Under the pieces are notes generated by a model. The model did not search any database and was not told the origin of the DNA. It saw only the letters and a list, made by a program, of their open reading frames with translations. A stretch of 64,000 nt of DNA. Source: Hawksworthiomyces lignivorus. Lineage: Eukaryota; Ascomycota; Sordariomycetes; Ophiostomatales; Ophiostomataceae. This document shows, in pieces, positions 63,641 through 64,000 of this stretch. The position numbers were made by a program, and so were the translations under genes. The stretch spans positions 231,956 to 295,955 of the forward strand of contig NTMA01000046.1 of NCBI GenBank assembly GCA_002917075.1, read 5' to 3'. Within the stretch, counting starts at the first letter, position 1, and every line of letters begins with the position of its first letter.

Positions 63641-63953
63641 ATCGTGTGGCGTTGCCTCTTGTACGACTGGGAGAAAGCCACAGACAAAGATCACTTATCC
63701 TCTGGTCAAGGCTCTTGCGCTGTGTATGTTGGAAGGCTGCTCCATACGTATCTCGCCGGCGCTGGGGGATTTCCATAATTATGTATTAGAGGAATAAGAT
63801 ATTCTGATCCTAAATCACCCATCTACTCAGAACTTCCCCAAAATAGCCCCATCCGCCAAAATTGCCTACTCTTATGGGTTTCGCAGAAAACCAGCTAATG
63901 TAGCCACAAATTGTCTTTCACTATATTTATCACAGTTCTTCGGATCTCTTCCG
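63641..63953. other. Right-end non-coding sequence
   Basis: Unassigned, AT-rich sequence after the retrotransposon fragment. No recognisable coding or repeat signal, except that it may be further decayed element. Confidence 0.5.
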
Positions 63954-64000
63954 CCCCCCCCCCCCCAAAAAAAAAAAAAAAAATTTTCCCTCCCCCCCCC
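63954..64000. repeat. Low-complexity homopolymer end
   Basis: Successive runs of C, A, T and C at the window end. This may be an assembly edge and should not be over-interpreted. Confidence 0.9.

Overview
This is a nuclear fragment of a filamentous ascomycete genome, most likely a Sordariomycete and probably Hypocreales. The evidence is short introns with GTATGT/GTAAGT donors and CTAAC branch sites, GC-rich coding sequence separated by long AT-rich, microsatellite-rich spacers, and a fungal gene set in which the Hog1, group III G-alpha and CTF1/FarA sequences look Sordariomycete-like. The placement rests on remembered family sequences, not on a search.

Twelve protein-coding genes are supported, and for ten of them I rebuilt complete exon chains. 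Left part (1-19 kb, mixed strands): the start of KRR1 (ribosome assembly, cut by the edge); a GATA factor of the AreB/ASD-4 type with a second, internal start; a Mit_KHE1 mitochondrial K+/H+ exchange protein; SRF1 (phospholipase D regulator, four membrane segments); and a CTF1/FarA zinc-cluster activator of fatty-acid and cutin use whose zinc cluster is split over two micro-exons. Middle part (19-38 kb, all minus strand): AVL9 (late secretory pathway, with two GC-AG introns), the stress MAP kinase HOG1, glycogen phosphorylase GPH1, and a group III G-alpha subunit (GNA-3/GanB type). The last three form a nutrient/stress-signalling neighbourhood. Right part (38-64 kb, minus strand): an 8.5-kb gene-free stretch, a large J-domain protein with a puzzling in-frame stop, a HET-domain/WD40 protein without the usual NACHT domain, a decayed Fot1/pogo-type transposon with about 92-bp inverted repeats, the chromosomal passenger protein INCENP/Sli15, and a Ty3/gypsy integrase remnant near a low-complexity end.

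The strongest unusual points are the NACHT-less HET-WD40 gene with its 60-nt tandem-repeat linker, four evenly spaced GATA sites inside the GATA-factor gene itself, the 25- and 18-nt exons in CTF1, the paired GC-AG introns of AVL9, the single TAG inside an otherwise open J-protein frame, and an intergenic nonamer (TACTCCGTA or its complement) found seven times. I found no CRISPR array, no convincing rRNA or tRNA gene, and no biosynthetic cluster. Exon coordinates are hand-derived from splice consensus and reading phase.
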